Origin: Candidatus Methylaffinis lahnbergensis | Lineage (GTDB): Bacteria; Pseudomonadota; Alphaproteobacteria; Rhizobiales; Beijerinckiaceae | Length of the DNA stretch: 35,191 nt | Assembly (NCBI GenBank): GCA_002890675.1 | Contig: PEFW01000031.1 | Span: 1 to 35,191, forward strand | Reading direction: 5' to 3' | In this document: piece by piece, positions 34,972 through 35,191 of the stretch | Position numbering within the stretch: the stretch's first letter is position 1 | Layout: every line of letters starts with the position of its first letter | Notes under the pieces: model-generated | Databases searched by the model: none | Told to the model about the DNA's origin: nothing | What the model saw: only the letters and a program-made list of their open reading frames with translations | Made by a program: the position numbers and the translations under genes

Positions 34972-35152
34972 CTAGTACCCGGAATCATTGTCCGCGAAAC
35001 GTGCTTTGAGGCGCTTTTGATGGACTTTGGATTTGGTCCAGGCGAAGGCCTTGGCATTTTCGTTATAGGCCTCTATGAAGGCATCGATGTGCCCCCTGAG
35101 AGTCTGTCCGGTGACTTCATGCGGGATTACAAAGTCTTCTGAGCATGAGGCG
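34972..35152 (-). pseudogene. IS630-family transposase, C-terminal fragment
   Basis: The minus strand reads HEVTGQTLRGHIDAFIEAYN followed by AFAWTKSKVHQKRLKARFA, ending at TAG 34974-34972. This is the typical IS630-family C-terminus (HIDAFI.AYN....PF.WTK..V.QRR). Upstream frames are interrupted before the window end, so it may be a remnant; the rest lies beyond 35191 if it exists. Confidence 0.65.
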
Positions 35153-35191
35153 GATTGAGGCGAGGCGCAAGAACGCGAGCGCTTTTCGATT

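Overview
The window looks like the chromosome of a GC-rich alphaproteobacterium of the Hyphomicrobiales (Rhizobiales), possibly near Beijerinckiaceae or Methylobacteriaceae. The reasons are the gene orders nfuA-tsaB-rimI-miaB-phoH-ybeY-corC-lnt and tpiA<>ppiD-trpE, the XRE regulator beside metK, an RpoH2-type sigma factor behind an EcfG-like promoter, and system I cytochrome c maturation genes. The genus is inference; nothing here fixes it.

Layout. 1-116 is the 3' end of a group II intron. 471-2000 encodes a membrane-anchored alpha/beta hydrolase. rpoH (minus) follows, then the rightward housekeeping block nfuA to lnt (3525-11195). metK and its usual XRE neighbour are present but inverted relative to lnt (11620-13465). 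13603-16997 is a quorum-sensing island, all on the minus strand: luxR, luxI-2, a ThiF/E1-like gene, a tiny translationally coupled ORF and luxI-1. An identical 16-bp dyad (a presumptive lux box) lies about 104 bp upstream of each luxI. Next come an IS110 remnant, dnaE, a glutathione S-transferase gene, a class II aldolase convergent with mtnA, thiC behind a TPP riboswitch, fused gene debris, ccmC-ccmD-ccmG, tRNA-Ala(CGC), yggT and a truncated yggU. At about 28.95-29.25 kb truncated yggU and broken, truncated secG face each other across a rearrangement junction. An AT-rich orphan ORF, tpiA, ppiD and trpE follow. The right end holds a parS-like palindrome and remnants of IS110 and IS630 transposases.

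How the genes connect. Several deal with S-adenosylmethionine: MetK makes it, the two LuxI enzymes would use it and release methylthioadenosine, the radical-SAM enzymes MiaB and ThiC release 5'-deoxyadenosine, and MtnA plus the class II aldolase could salvage the sugar part of both by-products. The rest is core maintenance: tRNA modification (TsaB, MiaB), ribosome and rRNA quality (YbeY, RimI), envelope (Lnt, PpiD), replication (DnaE), Fe-S delivery (NfuA) and stress sigma factor RpoH.

The most unusual part is the quorum-sensing island. A duplicated luxI-promoter unit brackets an atypical E1-like adenylating enzyme that lacks the usual arginine and zinc cysteines. Genes usually seen near these blocks (fur/mur after rimI, trmB after metK, trpG/D/C after trpE, pyrG after secG, folD after yggU) are missing. 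Together with the IS debris and broken genes, this suggests a chromosome with much past rearrangement.
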